A DNA stretch of 64,000 bases from Rossellomorea aquimaris TF-12 (GCF_001648555.1 NZ_LQXM01000025.1:186001-250000), one strand, 5' to 3'. Numbered from the stretch's first letter, positions 16,539 to 25,665 are shown. Program-made: numbers and translations. Notes: generated by a model from the sequence alone, not told the origin.

Positions 16539-17138
16539 TTAAATCCACCCTACTCGTCTACGCCATTCATCCACTTCTCTAGCTCGTTCGTCCATATCCT
16601 TTGGAGGTGATACATGGTTTTCAACGATTTCTTTTTGGACTCTTTCTACCTCCTCTTGTAATGGCGAAAGGCACATTTCTTCCCGTCTCTTATCTACATT
16701 CTTTTCATCTTCTATTTGACATGTACTCATATTCCCATTCTGATCCCAATCCAATTGAGTTCCATATCTCTGAGGCTTCCTCTCAAAAAAACAAACGCGA
16801 TCCACGAGATAGGCATACTGATAAGGTTCAATCTCTCCGTTCTTCATTTCGTTCTCAAGCATAGGTAAGGTTTCTCTTTGGAGGTCTGGAATGCTAATGG
16901 CATTTTGTATAACCAACCACGCTGCTTCCGCTCCTTTTGTACCAACCTTTGTTTTGTTCGGCCAGCCTATTTTTTTAATTATATCTTTCAATTTTTGACC
17001 GTTCTCTATGTGTATTTTTTCCATTTCAGGATGATACCCTTCAAACAAGATTCCATCTTTTATTAATTGTTCTCTTTTTTGCTGATCCAACATTTTTAAT
17101 GCAATTAATTGTTCAGTAATGCTTTGATACTGGCTCAT
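16539..17138 (-). CDS. DUF6624-like protein of unknown function
   Basis: This soluble protein of 199 residues has the phrases IGWPNKTKVGTKGAEAAWLV, LVDRV and QRYGTQLDWD. This pattern is one I associate with DUF6624. No catalytic role is known to me. Strong charge in the C-terminal third suggests a helical region. It lies 9 bp after the CHY zinc-finger gene and 16 bp before the hydrolase gene, inside the msrAB operon. Confidence 0.65.
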   Translation of the reverse strand: MSQYQSITEQLIALKMLDQQKREQLIKDGILFEGYHPEMEKIHIENGQKLKDIIKKIGWPNKTKVGTKGAEAAWLVIQNAISIPDLQRETLPMLENEMKNGEIEPYQYAYLVDRVCFFERKPQRYGTQLDWDQNGNMSTCQIEDEKNVDKRREEMCLSPLQEEVERVQKEIVENHVSPPKDMDERAREVDEWRRRVGWI

Positions 17139-17147
17139 AGAGTACTC

Positions 17148-17474
17148 TCACCTTTCAAAATAGAGATGATAATGGTTTTGACATCCTGGATTAAAGGAGG
17201 ATTCGCAGTGTGGGCATACTGATTGGCAATTCATATATTCTGAAATGGTTAACTCATTCTTGCATTCTCCACACAGAATGGCTGTGGTATTCCACTCATC
17301 CTTTGACCATAGGGTTGGCTTATGCCCCCCTGTCTCCTCATGACATAAATGGCAAGGATAATATGTTTGACAGCATTTAAATTTAATGGCAATAATATCT
17401 TTCTCTGTATGATAATGAAGGCATCTAGTCTTTGAATCCACTTCTACACCTTTTACAGGAATTGTTTTTTCCAT
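17148..17474 (-). CDS. CHY zinc-finger protein
   Basis: This 108-residue protein is rich in Cys and His: CLHYHTEKD, KCCQTYYPCHLCHEE, CGECKNEL, CPHCESSFNPGCQNHYHLYF. This is the CHY zinc-finger arrangement, which binds several zinc ions and may act in redox or metal handling. A GTG at 17486 is too close to AGGAG, so the ATG at 17474 (nine bases away) is taken as the start. As the first gene of the operon that ends with msrAB, it suggests a stress or metal theme (inference). Confidence 0.85.
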   Translation of the reverse strand: MEKTIPVKGVEVDSKTRCLHYHTEKDIIAIKFKCCQTYYPCHLCHEETGGHKPTLWSKDEWNTTAILCGECKNELTISEYMNCQSVCPHCESSFNPGCQNHYHLYFER

Positions 17475-17637
17475 GTTGCCATTCACTCCTATTTTTATCT
17501 CATACTATTATTTTTCTATACTACTACATAGAAATCCTATAAAGATTTTAAACTAGTAAAAAATGAACATCGGAAACTAGTCATTGATCTAATTTGTACT
17601 ATACAATTAATAAAAAGATGAAAAGGAGAGGTTCTAC

Positions 17638-18252
17638 GTGAAAATCATTGTTTTCGGGGCTACTGGAGGAACGGGACAAGAAGTAGTAAAACAAGCTTTA
17701 GCAGAAGGACATGAAGTGACAGCATTTGTTCGAACGCCTTCAAAATTAACCATTTCAAATCCTTTATTAGTAACTATACAAGGGAATGCCACTAATATGA
17801 GTGATGTTGAGGCTGCCTTAAAAGGACAAGAGGCCGTTATTTCATGCCTAGGGTCAGATGGTTTAGGTAAAACATCCAAACTAACCGAAATGACGAAAAA
17901 CATTCTAATAGGTATAAAAACTCATGAAATAAATAGAATAGCCTATGTTGCTTCAGCTGGTATACATAAAGAAATTCCTGGACTACAAGGTAAACTGGCT
18001 CAGTTCATTTTGCGGAATGTATTAAACGATCACCGACATGCAGTTGATGCTATTATGAGAAGCGGAGTTCACTATACCATTGCCAGACCAATGCAATTAA
18101 CGAAAGACCCCCTCACCTCTCATTATAGAACAGATATCACTTCTATTCCTGAGAAAGGAAGAAAAATTGGACGTGCTGATGTGGCTCACTTTCTACTCGA
18201 ATCCATCAAAAAGAACACACATGTTAATCAATCAGTCGGATTAGCTTACTAG
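17638..18252 (+). CDS. Atypical SDR / NmrA-like NAD(P)-binding protein
   Basis: The 204-residue Rossmann protein opens with KIIVFGATGGTGQEVV, the glycine-rich TGATG type of extended or atypical SDRs, and continues with VISCLGSDG and RIAYVASAGIH. Relatives act as NAD(P)H-flavin reductases or redox sensors. The catalytic Tyr-x-x-x-Lys pair is not evident. It starts at GTG after AAAAGGAGAGG. It stands alone between divergent and convergent genes. Confidence 0.85.
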   Translation: MKIIVFGATGGTGQEVVKQALAEGHEVTAFVRTPSKLTISNPLLVTIQGNATNMSDVEAALKGQEAVISCLGSDGLGKTSKLTEMTKNILIGIKTHEINRIAYVASAGIHKEIPGLQGKLAQFILRNVLNDHRHAVDAIMRSGVHYTIARPMQLTKDPLTSHYRTDITSIPEKGRKIGRADVAHFLLESIKKNTHVNQSVGLAY

Positions 18253-18258
18253 CATAAT

Positions 18259-18313
18259 AAAAGGACTTACTTGAGGCCTCCTGAAATAAACAGGAGACTT
18301 CAACCAAGTCCCA
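18259..18313. terminator. Bidirectional terminator between convergent genes
   Basis: Nested arms GGACTT/AAGTCC and CTCCTG/CAGGAG lie between the two convergent genes. Confidence 0.7.
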
Positions 18314-18318
18314 TATAA

Positions 18319-18990
18319 TTATTCGATATGCTCTAAAATTCCATTTAAATCACGGTATTCATAATGGGGTTTAACCCCTAACTCATCCATCACCTTGTCC
18401 TGACGGTTAATCCAAGCTGTATAAAATCCAAAGCTTGTGGCTCCAGCGATGTCCCACGGATTTGAAGACATAAACAATACTTCTTCTCTTCTTACCCCAA
18501 GCTTTTCAAGAACAAGCTGATAAGACATCGGTGTCGGCTTAAATTGTTTTACCTCATCTACTGTTAACACTTCATCTAATAAATGGCCGAAAGAGGATTG
18601 ATCCACCAGTGGAGTAAGCATATCCAGTGATCCATTTGAGAAAATGGCTTTTTGGAAAGAGCTTAGTTCTTTTAACACACTTTCTACTTCTTCATAATGC
18701 TCAAGCTTTAAATACGATTTAATTAATTCTTTTTTATTACCCTCTGAAAGTTCTACCCCTGCTTCCTTACAAGCATAGTAAAGAGCATCCTTAGTAATTT
18801 CAAGAAACGTCGTGTATTTCCCCATTAATTGACGCAAGAAGCTGTATTCCAACTGCTTTTGGCGCCATACCTTACTAATTTCCTCCCCTTTATCCGGAAA
18901 AAGTTCATTACATTTTTCAATAACAGAATGAACATCAAAAAGGGTTCCATATGCATCAAAAACAAAGGCTTTAATTTGCGGTTTACTCAT
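18319..18990 (-). CDS. L-2-haloacid dehalogenase-type HAD hydrolase
   Basis: This 223-residue type II haloacid dehalogenase-like protein has all four HAD motifs: FDAYGTLFD (nucleophile Asp in motif I), FSNGS (II), Lys in VKQFKPTPMSY (III) and SSNPWDIAGA (IV). Members of this subgroup hydrolyse 2-haloacids or act on phosphate esters; the SSNPWD block is typical for the dehalogenases. The start follows GGGAGG. It is a single-gene unit. Confidence 0.88.
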   Translation of the reverse strand: MSKPQIKAFVFDAYGTLFDVHSVIEKCNELFPDKGEEISKVWRQKQLEYSFLRQLMGKYTTFLEITKDALYYACKEAGVELSEGNKKELIKSYLKLEHYEEVESVLKELSSFQKAIFSNGSLDMLTPLVDQSSFGHLLDEVLTVDEVKQFKPTPMSYQLVLEKLGVRREEVLFMSSNPWDIAGATSFGFYTAWINRQDKVMDELGVKPHYEYRDLNGILEHIE

Positions 18991-19169
18991 TATCCAATCC
19001 TCCCTTTGACTCGTCTCCTTTTATAATAGACCATTGATGAACTTTTAAACTCTTTTTCGATTCAGTATTCAAAAGGACAATCGGTACTCAAAATCAAATT
19101 GATTTTATATCACCAAGATTTATGATATATTTCTTCGAGTATCTAAATAAAAAATGGAGGTGGTATGTG

Positions 19170-20507
19170 ATGAATATGGAACAGAGGGAGCAATCTACTT
19201 CTTATACGAAAACGATTTTGTTCTTAAGCTTAACGGTTTGGCTCGTTGTTATGAATACAACGATGTTTAACGTTGCCCTCCCAAACGTGTTAAAGGAGTT
19301 TTCCCTAGCTCCATCTGAAGGAGCCTGGATCGTATCCGGTTATTCCATCGTACTTGCCATCTGTACCATTACCTATACAAGACTGGCCGATTACTTGCCA
19401 ATCAGACGTTTACTGATCCTTGGCATATCCATTTTTGGAGTTGCCTCATTTGCTGGTTTTTTTGCTCAATCCTTCCTATGGCTATTAGTCTCTCGATTGT
19501 TTCAAGCCGTAGGGGCAGCCGCTATTCCAGGACTCTCCATGGTCTTTGCCGGTCGATTTGTCCCTCTAGAAAGACGTGGTCGCGCCTTAGCGATGGTCGC
19601 ATCTGCTTCTTCACTTGGATTTGGATTAGGTCCTGTTGTAGGGGGAGTCATAACAGATTATTTAAGCTGGAATTACTTATTTCTCATTACCTTATGTGTA
19701 CTTATCATGATTCCGATTCTTTATCGTCATCTGCCTACCGAAGGAACAAGAAAAGGGTATTTTGATATAGCTGGTGGGCTATTAACTGGTGTTGGTATTA
19801 CTTTCTTCCTCCTCTTTATCTCTACCTTTCACTGGTATTATTTTGTTGGAGGTATTGTCTTTTTAGGAGCACTTTGGATACGGATGAATAAAATCACGTT
19901 ACCTTTTATCCAGCCTGCTTTAATTCGAGACAAAGGGTATCGTCAACTCCTGTATATGAGCTTTCTAGGCTTCGCCACTCATTTTGCCATTTTAATTGTG
20001 ATGCCGTTAATGCTTCAGCACGTATTCGAAAAAAATCCTACTACGGTTGGTTTTATTATCTTTCCCGGCGCTATGCTATCCGCAGTAGCTGCCATTTATG
20101 TAGGGAAACTCATTGATCGATACGGAAATATGAAGGTGATGCTTTTCGCCCATATCCTTCTAATACTTTCTACGATCATCTTTTATTTTCTTTCGCCTAT
20201 AAATGAGTACATGATTATGTTAGGGTACATGTTTACCAGCTTTGGATTTTCAAGCCTGTCTTCCAGCTCAACCAATGAAGTATCACGTGTCATGAGTAAG
20301 GATTTAATTGCTTCTGGTATTGGGGTAAAACAGCTTACCCATTTTGTTGGCAGTGCATCAGGTTCTGTACTCGGAGGAATCATTGTTGAAATGGGAGGAG
20401 CTACTTTTGAAGTAAACGCTTTTCAAAACACCTTCCTTGTTTTAATTGGACTTATGACGGTGTCTCTTCTGTTATTAGGTCTCTATCGTAAACATATTAC
20501 TCTGTGA
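19170..20507 (+). CDS. MFS drug-efflux type transporter
   Basis: This 445-residue major facilitator has about 12 or more membrane segments, the loop 2-3 stretch TRLADYLPIRRLLI, and a motif-C-like GFGLGPVVGGVI in segment 5, typical of drug:H+ antiporters (DHA2-like). The upstream in-frame ATG lacks a ribosome-binding site. The ATG at 19170 follows GGAGGTGG and is chosen. The substrate cannot be inferred. Confidence 0.88.
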   Translation: MNMEQREQSTSYTKTILFLSLTVWLVVMNTTMFNVALPNVLKEFSLAPSEGAWIVSGYSIVLAICTITYTRLADYLPIRRLLILGISIFGVASFAGFFAQSFLWLLVSRLFQAVGAAAIPGLSMVFAGRFVPLERRGRALAMVASASSLGFGLGPVVGGVITDYLSWNYLFLITLCVLIMIPILYRHLPTEGTRKGYFDIAGGLLTGVGITFFLLFISTFHWYYFVGGIVFLGALWIRMNKITLPFIQPALIRDKGYRQLLYMSFLGFATHFAILIVMPLMLQHVFEKNPTTVGFIIFPGAMLSAVAAIYVGKLIDRYGNMKVMLFAHILLILSTIIFYFLSPINEYMIMLGYMFTSFGFSSLSSSSTNEVSRVMSKDLIASGIGVKQLTHFVGSASGSVLGGIIVEMGGATFEVNAFQNTFLVLIGLMTVSLLLLGLYRKHITL

Positions 20508-20510
20508 GTA

Positions 20511-20543
20511 AAAGTCGGAGCAGCATTGCTCCGACTTTTTTTG
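20511..20543 (+). terminator. Terminator after the MFS gene
   Basis: AAGTCGGAGC, loop, GCTCCGACTT, then TTTTTTT. Confidence 0.9.
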
Positions 20544-20714
20544 TTGATCATTTTTTAAAAAGTTTTTTTAGTATTACTCTTTTCGCAAATTTTGTTGTTA
20601 ATTTAAAACAGATCTGCCAAGGCTTTGTCAACCAGAGTATTTAATCGATCTTCATGTGAACTTTTTCAGGTCCAAACCTGTCTACCCGTCATATGCAGTC
20701 AGAATATAGAACCC

Positions 20715-20812
20715 CAGAGTGGATTGGAGCGGAAGGCACTTGACTCTTGCGGGTGATAGACGCTCCACTTCCTCCCCGCGGAAAGCAAGTGCCTGGAGCG
20801 AAAAGGAACGGT
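20715..20812. repeat. Degenerate Bacillaceae intergenic repeat
   Basis: Within the 500-bp gap before the phospholipase gene lies a GC-rich block. It contains GGAGCGGAAGGCACTTG near its left end and the reverse-complementary CAAGTGCCTGGAGCG near its right end, with CTCTTGCGGG and CCCGCGGAAAGC between. I recognise the wording of a dispersed element found in many Bacillus intergenic regions. It appears shortened here. The rest of the gap (20543-21039) shows no gene. Confidence 0.55.
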
Positions 20813-21039
20813 CAAGTTTTGTTTCAATTCCCCTTCTAAAACTCATATTACTTTTATTGAAAGTTAGGAAAATCTAGTAGGAGTCGAGAATCCTGAAGCG
20901 GAAATCAACTACTATTTACTTCTCTAAAACAGCCAAAACTTTCAAGATAAGAAACCATTTGAAAACACCCCTTAAAAAAGGATTTCTCTACCAATATTAA
21001 GGGTATAGTAAGAAAAAACAGTAGAACAGGGGAATTCAA

Positions 21040-22512
21040 TTGGCAGAAAAGAAGAAGTGGTACAAAAGAAAGAGCTGGAAAATAGGAAGTATTATTATCT
21101 TAATCCTTACAGGTATTATGCTATACCATCGGGTCAAGCCCCTTCCACCAGGCATTTCTATTAAAAGTGATGCCTATACGATTCCTGAGAAGGATATCGA
21201 TTTTCTTTACGACCTCACTTATCAAAAAGACGGGAAAGAGGTTTACGATCAATCTATTTTCAATGAAGTATATCAAACCATTGAAGAAGCAGATGACTTT
21301 CTTGTCCTTGACCTATTTTTAGTGAATGGATACACAGACGGGAAACGAGACTACCCTAAAATAAGCGAGAAGCTGTCACAAACGATTCAAAAGCAAATGA
21401 AAAAGAAACCTCATTTAAAAGTCGTCTTCATTAGTGACGAAATCAATACAACCTATAATTCTCATACAGCAAAACAACTGAAGCCTTTAGAAGAACTTGG
21501 AGCTGAAGTCGTTTATACTGATTTAAATCGTCTTCGAGATCCAAATATTTTATACTCAGGAATTTGGAGAACAACTTTGGGATGGTTTGGTCAAGAGGGA
21601 GCTGGATGGCTTCCAAACCCTATGGCAAAATCTGCTCCAAAGGTGACTATGAGGTCCTACTTAAAGTTACTTAACGTAAAAGCGAACCACAGAAAAATTG
21701 TGGTTACAGAGGATGCTGGAATGATTTTATCGGCTAACCCTCATGATGCCAGTGGGTACCATTCTAATATCGCCTTTAAAGTGAAGGGTGAAATCTTAAA
21801 AGACATGGTAAAAGCTGAAAAAGCAGTTGCTACGTTCTCAAACGGTGAGGTGAATGCCTTCCCTACTGATGAAGAATTAGATCAGCTGATTAAGCCTACT
21901 AGTGGAGCTGATGACTCCTCTGTAAAAGCTCAAATAGTGACTGAACGAGAGATTCAAAGAAGTGTTGAACGTGCATTAGAAGAAGCAAAAAAAGGAGATG
22001 AAGTTTGGATCGGCATGTTCTACCTGGCTGACCGGGATATTATAGATGCCATTGAGGATGCTGCTAAACGGGAAGTAGAAGTACGAATCGTTTTAGATCC
22101 AAATCAAAATGCCTTCGGTCAAGAAAAGATCGGCTTACCGAACTTACCTATTGCAGCTGAACTTCACCAATTAGACAATGAACACATTACAATCCGTTGG
22201 TACAACACAAACAAGGAGCAATATCATACAAAATTTATTTTTGTAAAAGGGAAAGAAGAAAGCACAGTCATAGGAGGGTCAGGAAACTACACCTCCCGTA
22301 ACATGGATGATTATAACTTAGAGGAAGATATTAAGATTGTTGGACCTACAAACGGTGAAACCATGAAGGAAATTGATAATTATTTTAATCGTATCTGGAA
22401 CAACGAAGATGGCACCTATACTCTTGATTATAAGAAATATCAGGATAAGCTGCCGGTCTTTAAATATATCATGTATATTTTACAGAAAATTTTCCAGGTC
22501 ACGACATATTAG
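21040..22512 (+). CDS. Membrane-anchored phospholipase D-family protein
   Basis: The 490-residue protein has one N-terminal membrane helix (about residues 12-28) and two HKD-like PLD motifs. The first, near residue 226, reads NHRKIVVTEDAG; the second, near 410, reads YHTKFIFVKGKEES followed by GSGNYTSRN. PLD-superfamily enzymes act on phosphodiesters such as phospholipids, cardiolipin or nucleic acid; the substrate here is open. It starts at TTG after AGGGGAATTCAA. It is next to a stress membrane protein gene but has its own spacing. Confidence 0.85.
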   Translation: MAEKKKWYKRKSWKIGSIIILILTGIMLYHRVKPLPPGISIKSDAYTIPEKDIDFLYDLTYQKDGKEVYDQSIFNEVYQTIEEADDFLVLDLFLVNGYTDGKRDYPKISEKLSQTIQKQMKKKPHLKVVFISDEINTTYNSHTAKQLKPLEELGAEVVYTDLNRLRDPNILYSGIWRTTLGWFGQEGAGWLPNPMAKSAPKVTMRSYLKLLNVKANHRKIVVTEDAGMILSANPHDASGYHSNIAFKVKGEILKDMVKAEKAVATFSNGEVNAFPTDEELDQLIKPTSGADDSSVKAQIVTEREIQRSVERALEEAKKGDEVWIGMFYLADRDIIDAIEDAAKREVEVRIVLDPNQNAFGQEKIGLPNLPIAAELHQLDNEHITIRWYNTNKEQYHTKFIFVKGKEESTVIGGSGNYTSRNMDDYNLEEDIKIVGPTNGETMKEIDNYFNRIWNNEDGTYTLDYKKYQDKLPVFKYIMYILQKIFQVTTY

Positions 22513-22538
22513 GTTTCAACTTTTGAAATACAGGGAAC
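22513..22538 (+). promoter_or_regulatory. Candidate sigma-B promoter of the GlsB/YeaQ gene
   Basis: GTTTCA, 14 bases, GGGAAC resembles the sigma-B consensus GTTTAA-N(13-14)-GGGTAT, about 50 bp before the start of a general-stress type gene. Confidence 0.4.
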
Positions 22539-22587
22539 TTATATTGTATCAACAACACATCTTATAAATTAATTGGAGGTAATAAAA

Positions 22588-22845
22588 ATGGGTATAATTC
22601 TTTACTTAATTGTTGGTGGAATCATCGGTTGGTTAGCAGGACTTATTTTAGGTAAAAACGTTCCTGGTGGTATTATCGGAAACATTATCGCTGGTATCAT
22701 CGGTGCTTGGATTGGCGGAGAACTTCTAGGAAGCTTCGGACCATCATTAGCAGGAATCGCTATTATCCCGGCTTTATTAGGCGCTATTATCTTTGTTTTC
22801 ATTTTAAGCTTAATTTTAAGAGGAATGAGAAGAACAACTCACTAA
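22588..22845 (+). CDS. GlsB/YeaQ/YmgE-family stress membrane protein
   Basis: This 85-residue protein is made of three Gly-rich membrane helices, with GGIIGWLAGLILG, NIIAGIIGAWIGG and a C-terminal helix, ending in a short basic tail. This is the transglycosylase-associated/GlsB family, small membrane proteins induced by stress, without a proven enzyme activity. The ATG at 22588 follows TTGGAGG. A candidate sigma-B promoter precedes it and a strong terminator follows. Confidence 0.9.
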   Translation: MGIILYLIVGGIIGWLAGLILGKNVPGGIIGNIIAGIIGAWIGGELLGSFGPSLAGIAIIPALLGAIIFVFILSLILRGMRRTTH

Positions 22846-22860
22846 TTTCAGTATTTAAAA

Positions 22861-22895
22861 AACTCCTTACGATACATCGTAAGGAGTTTTTTATT
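22861..22895 (+). terminator. Terminator after the GlsB/YeaQ gene
   Basis: ACTCCTTACGAT, loop, ATCGTAAGGAGT, TTTTTT. Confidence 0.9.
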
Positions 22896-22995
22896 GTTTT
22901 AAAAGGACTTATTTTTTATAATCGTTCATTTCATGTAGCTTTTGAAATTTACATTTGTTTTATCGAATTTGACAATTAATTCTAATTACTACTCA

Positions 22996-23021
22996 TAAAA
23001 AAACAGCCCTATTAGGCTGCT
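22996..23021 (-). terminator. Terminator after the 34-residue gene
   Basis: Minus strand AGCAGCC, loop TAATA, GGGCTGT, TTTTTT. Confidence 0.8.
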
Positions 23022-23022
23022 C

Positions 23023-23127
23023 TTAATACGTCATCGTCTTTTTATGTCTTCTTTTATTTCGATACTTTTTATAAAATGGGTAAATAATCGGTCCCCATTT
23101 GATCAGCTTACCAATTAAACGTTTCAT
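23023..23127 (-). CDS. Small basic amphipathic protein, 34 residues
   Basis: ATG follows AAAGGAGGTTGCCTGC. The product starts MKRLIGKLIKWGPIIYPF and ends in a very basic tail rich in Lys, Arg and Tyr. A clean terminator starts right after the stop codon, so this short unit has all the parts of a real gene. The composition suggests a membrane-surface or nucleic-acid-binding peptide. No family recognised. Confidence 0.65.
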   Translation of the reverse strand: MKRLIGKLIKWGPIIYPFYKKYRNKRRHKKTMTY

Positions 23128-23223
23128 GCAGGCAACCTCCTTTGTTTAATAGTCTTTACCCTGAATATTCAAGAAAAAAACATATGCTAAAATATAATCA
23201 AGACGAATGACGAGGTGTATCAC

Positions 23224-24381
23224 ATGCATATTACAGAAGAGCTAGCTTATCCAATTATTTCGAAATTGAAAACCATCGTTAGTTACAATATAAATATTAT
23301 GAACGAATCAGGCGTTATTGTAGCAAGTACAGACTCTTCCCGAGTGGATCAAGTTCACGAAGGAGCTTTGCACGTCCTTAGAAAAAAAGAGCCCTTGATC
23401 ATTTTTCAGGATGACTTGAGAAAGTATCATGGTTCAAAAGAAGGCATCAACCTCCCTATTGAATTTTTAGGAGAGATGATTGGAGTCGTTGGGGTAACAG
23501 GGGCTCCAGATGAACTGGACCAGTTTGTGAAAATAGTGAAAGTAACAGTGGAAGTCATGCTGCAGCAGGTTCATTTTCATAATCAATTACAGTATCAAAA
23601 AACTTTGATGGATAACTGGTTATTAGATTTGGTTCACCCTCATTATTTTGATGAAAAAAAAACCGAATCCTTTGCTCGTCATTACTTGCATCTTCAAACA
23701 GATCAAAAAGTCCAAATTCTACTGTTGCGTTTTGAAGACTTATACTCTCATTCTACTAATACGCTCCAACTCTCTGTTGTGAAAGAAGAACTTGTAAGGA
23801 GAATCAAGCTTCAATTACCTGAAGTGCCATTTCAATCCTTTATTCATGACTCCCACTGTATTATTGGAATTCCTTCAAGCATTAGCACGACAAAAGCGGA
23901 AGTGGTCCTGCTTGCAAAACGTATCCAACGAAACTTACAAGAAAAGCAATATAGAGTAAAAGTAGCGGTCGGCAGTAATTATTCCGGTGTCACAGGGTAT
24001 AGGAAATCCTATTTAGAAGCACTGAGTTCATTAGAGTTACAAGAAAGCTTCCCTCAGTTTACCGATTATATTCATATACAGGATTGGGGGATTATGGACT
24101 TTATCAAGCAAATCCCCGTAGAGACCCGTAAGGAATTTATGAGTCGTTACTATGATCAAGATGTTCAACTAAGTTCAACCCTACGACATACACTTCAGGT
24201 GTTGTTTGAATGCCAACTGAATATGAAAGAAACAGCTAAAACCCTACATATTCACCGAAACACCCTTTTGTATCGACTCGAAAGCGTGGAAACAGAGACA
24301 GGATTAAACCCTCGACGATTTGATGATGCGATTTTACTACGATTTATCTTAATAATTTTAGAAATCAATAAAGATTTATAA
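23224..24381 (+). CDS. CdaR-type sugar-diacid regulator
   Basis: This transcriptional activator of the CdaR/PucR class has 385 residues. An N-terminal diacid recognition domain (about 1-135, with MNESGVIVASTDSSRV) senses glycerate or sugar diacids. A middle GGDEF-like domain follows, and the C-terminal PucR helix-turn-helix reads KETAKTLHIHRNTLLYRLE near 340. ATG 23224 follows GAGGTG; a GTG three codons upstream overlaps it. It is directly upstream of a glycerate kinase and a GntP permease, which are its likely targets. Confidence 0.9.
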   Translation: MHITEELAYPIISKLKTIVSYNINIMNESGVIVASTDSSRVDQVHEGALHVLRKKEPLIIFQDDLRKYHGSKEGINLPIEFLGEMIGVVGVTGAPDELDQFVKIVKVTVEVMLQQVHFHNQLQYQKTLMDNWLLDLVHPHYFDEKKTESFARHYLHLQTDQKVQILLLRFEDLYSHSTNTLQLSVVKEELVRRIKLQLPEVPFQSFIHDSHCIIGIPSSISTTKAEVVLLAKRIQRNLQEKQYRVKVAVGSNYSGVTGYRKSYLEALSSLELQESFPQFTDYIHIQDWGIMDFIKQIPVETRKEFMSRYYDQDVQLSSTLRHTLQVLFECQLNMKETAKTLHIHRNTLLYRLESVETETGLNPRRFDDAILLRFILIILEINKDL

Positions 24382-24384
24382 AAC

Positions 24385-24413
24385 ATGATTGTGCAAATGC
24401 ACAATCTTTTTTA
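24385..24413 (+). terminator. Terminator after the CdaR gene
   Basis: GATTGTGC-AAAT-GCACAATC followed by TTTTTT. Confidence 0.9.
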
Positions 24414-24446
24414 ATTTCACAAGGGAAAGTTTAGGAGAATCCACAT

Positions 24447-24460
24447 TGTAACCGCTTACT
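24447..24460. promoter_or_regulatory. Candidate CcpA cre site before glycerate kinase
   Basis: TGTAACCGCTTACT matches the cre consensus TGWAANCGNTNWCA at all but the last base. It lies 51 bp upstream of the glycerate kinase start, in the promoter region, where CcpA could repress during growth on preferred sugars. Confidence 0.55.
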
Positions 24461-24511
24461 TAAATTGATTAAATAGAGAAATAGATTATATTTTCTGAAA
24501 AAGGAGCTACT

Positions 24512-25645
24512 ATGAATATTCTTATTGCCCCAGATTCATTCAAAGGAAGTTTAAGTTCACTCGAAGTTGGAGCCATTATGGAAAAAGCATTTTCAGATGA
24601 ATCTAAAGGCTTTCATACGAACGTAGTACCTATGGCTGATGGAGGTGAAGGAACTCTCGAAACCTTAATTTACGCTACTAAAGGAAAGAAAGTCAGAATA
24701 ACTGCAACCGGTCCTTTAGGTGAAAAGGTCTCTACTGAATATGGTGTTTTAGGCGACCAAAAGACTGCTGTCATTGAAATCGCTTCAATCGCAGGGTTAA
24801 CGATGGTCCCACTTGAACAACGGAACCCCTTCAACACTACTTCGTATGGTATTGGAGAAGTTATTTTAGCGGCCCTTAAAGATGGCTATCGGAGCTTTAT
24901 TATTGCCCTTGGAGGTAGCTCTACGAATGATGGAGGGTTCGGAATGCTACAATCACTGGGTGTTACCTTTTTAGACAAAGAAGGCAAACCGGTTGAAGCA
25001 TTCGGAAAAGATCTCAGACTCATTTCAAAAGTGGACTGGAGTACCCTTCATCCCCTTATAAAAGACTGTACCTTTCACATAGCCTCCGACGTGGAAAATC
25101 CGTTATGCGGGGAAACAGGAGCCTCTTCAGTGTTTGGTCCTCAAAAAGGAGCCACAAAGGAACATGTGATGGAGCTTGATCAACAACTACTGAATTATAG
25201 TCAATTACTTCATAAGGAAAATGGTATCGATTTTCAAGATGCAAAGGGGGCCGGGGCTGCTGGAGGACTTGGTTTTGCCTTTCTACATTTAAACGGGAAA
25301 ATTGAATCCGGGGCTAAGCTGGTTGCAGAAGCGACCAACCTTCCAGCTGCTATTCGGAAAGCCGATTGGATTCTAACGGGGGAAGGACAGAGTGATTTTC
25401 AAACGCTGTATGGTAAGCTTCCTTCTTTTATCGCAGCATTGGCAAATCAACATGGCACTCCTGTCTCTCTAATAGCAGGCAGTTTAGGCAAAGGCTATCA
25501 AGACTTATACAAAGACTTCACTAGCTGTCACTCGATTTCGACTGGTCCAATGACTTTAGAGGAGAGCTTCAATCGGGCTGAAGAGCTTCTGTATCAAGAA
25601 ACAAGAAATATCGCACGAATTCTGCACATAACAAAGGGATCATAA
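24512..25645 (+). CDS. glxK: Glycerate kinase (GlxK/GarK family)
   Basis: This cytoplasmic kinase phosphorylates glycerate, usually to 2-phosphoglycerate in this family, feeding glycolysis. The 377 residues carry APDSFKGSLSS at the N terminus, VVPMADGGEGTLE, the Gly-rich ALGGSSTNDGGFGMLQ, GAGAAGGLGFAF and WILTGEGQSDFQT, all characteristic of the family. The ATG follows AAAGGAG. It is followed after 20 bp by a GntP permease and preceded by the CdaR regulator, forming an uptake-and-phosphorylation module. Confidence 0.95.
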   Translation: MNILIAPDSFKGSLSSLEVGAIMEKAFSDESKGFHTNVVPMADGGEGTLETLIYATKGKKVRITATGPLGEKVSTEYGVLGDQKTAVIEIASIAGLTMVPLEQRNPFNTTSYGIGEVILAALKDGYRSFIIALGGSSTNDGGFGMLQSLGVTFLDKEGKPVEAFGKDLRLISKVDWSTLHPLIKDCTFHIASDVENPLCGETGASSVFGPQKGATKEHVMELDQQLLNYSQLLHKENGIDFQDAKGAGAAGGLGFAFLHLNGKIESGAKLVAEATNLPAAIRKADWILTGEGQSDFQTLYGKLPSFIAALANQHGTPVSLIAGSLGKGYQDLYKDFTSCHSISTGPMTLEESFNRAEELLYQETRNIARILHITKGS

Positions 25646-25665
25646 CAAAAAAGGGGGAAAACCAA

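Noticed and set aside
20543-21039. Insertion sequence in the long gap
   Set aside because: No transposase ORF, terminal repeats or target duplication; the GC-rich block fits a dispersed intergenic repeat instead.
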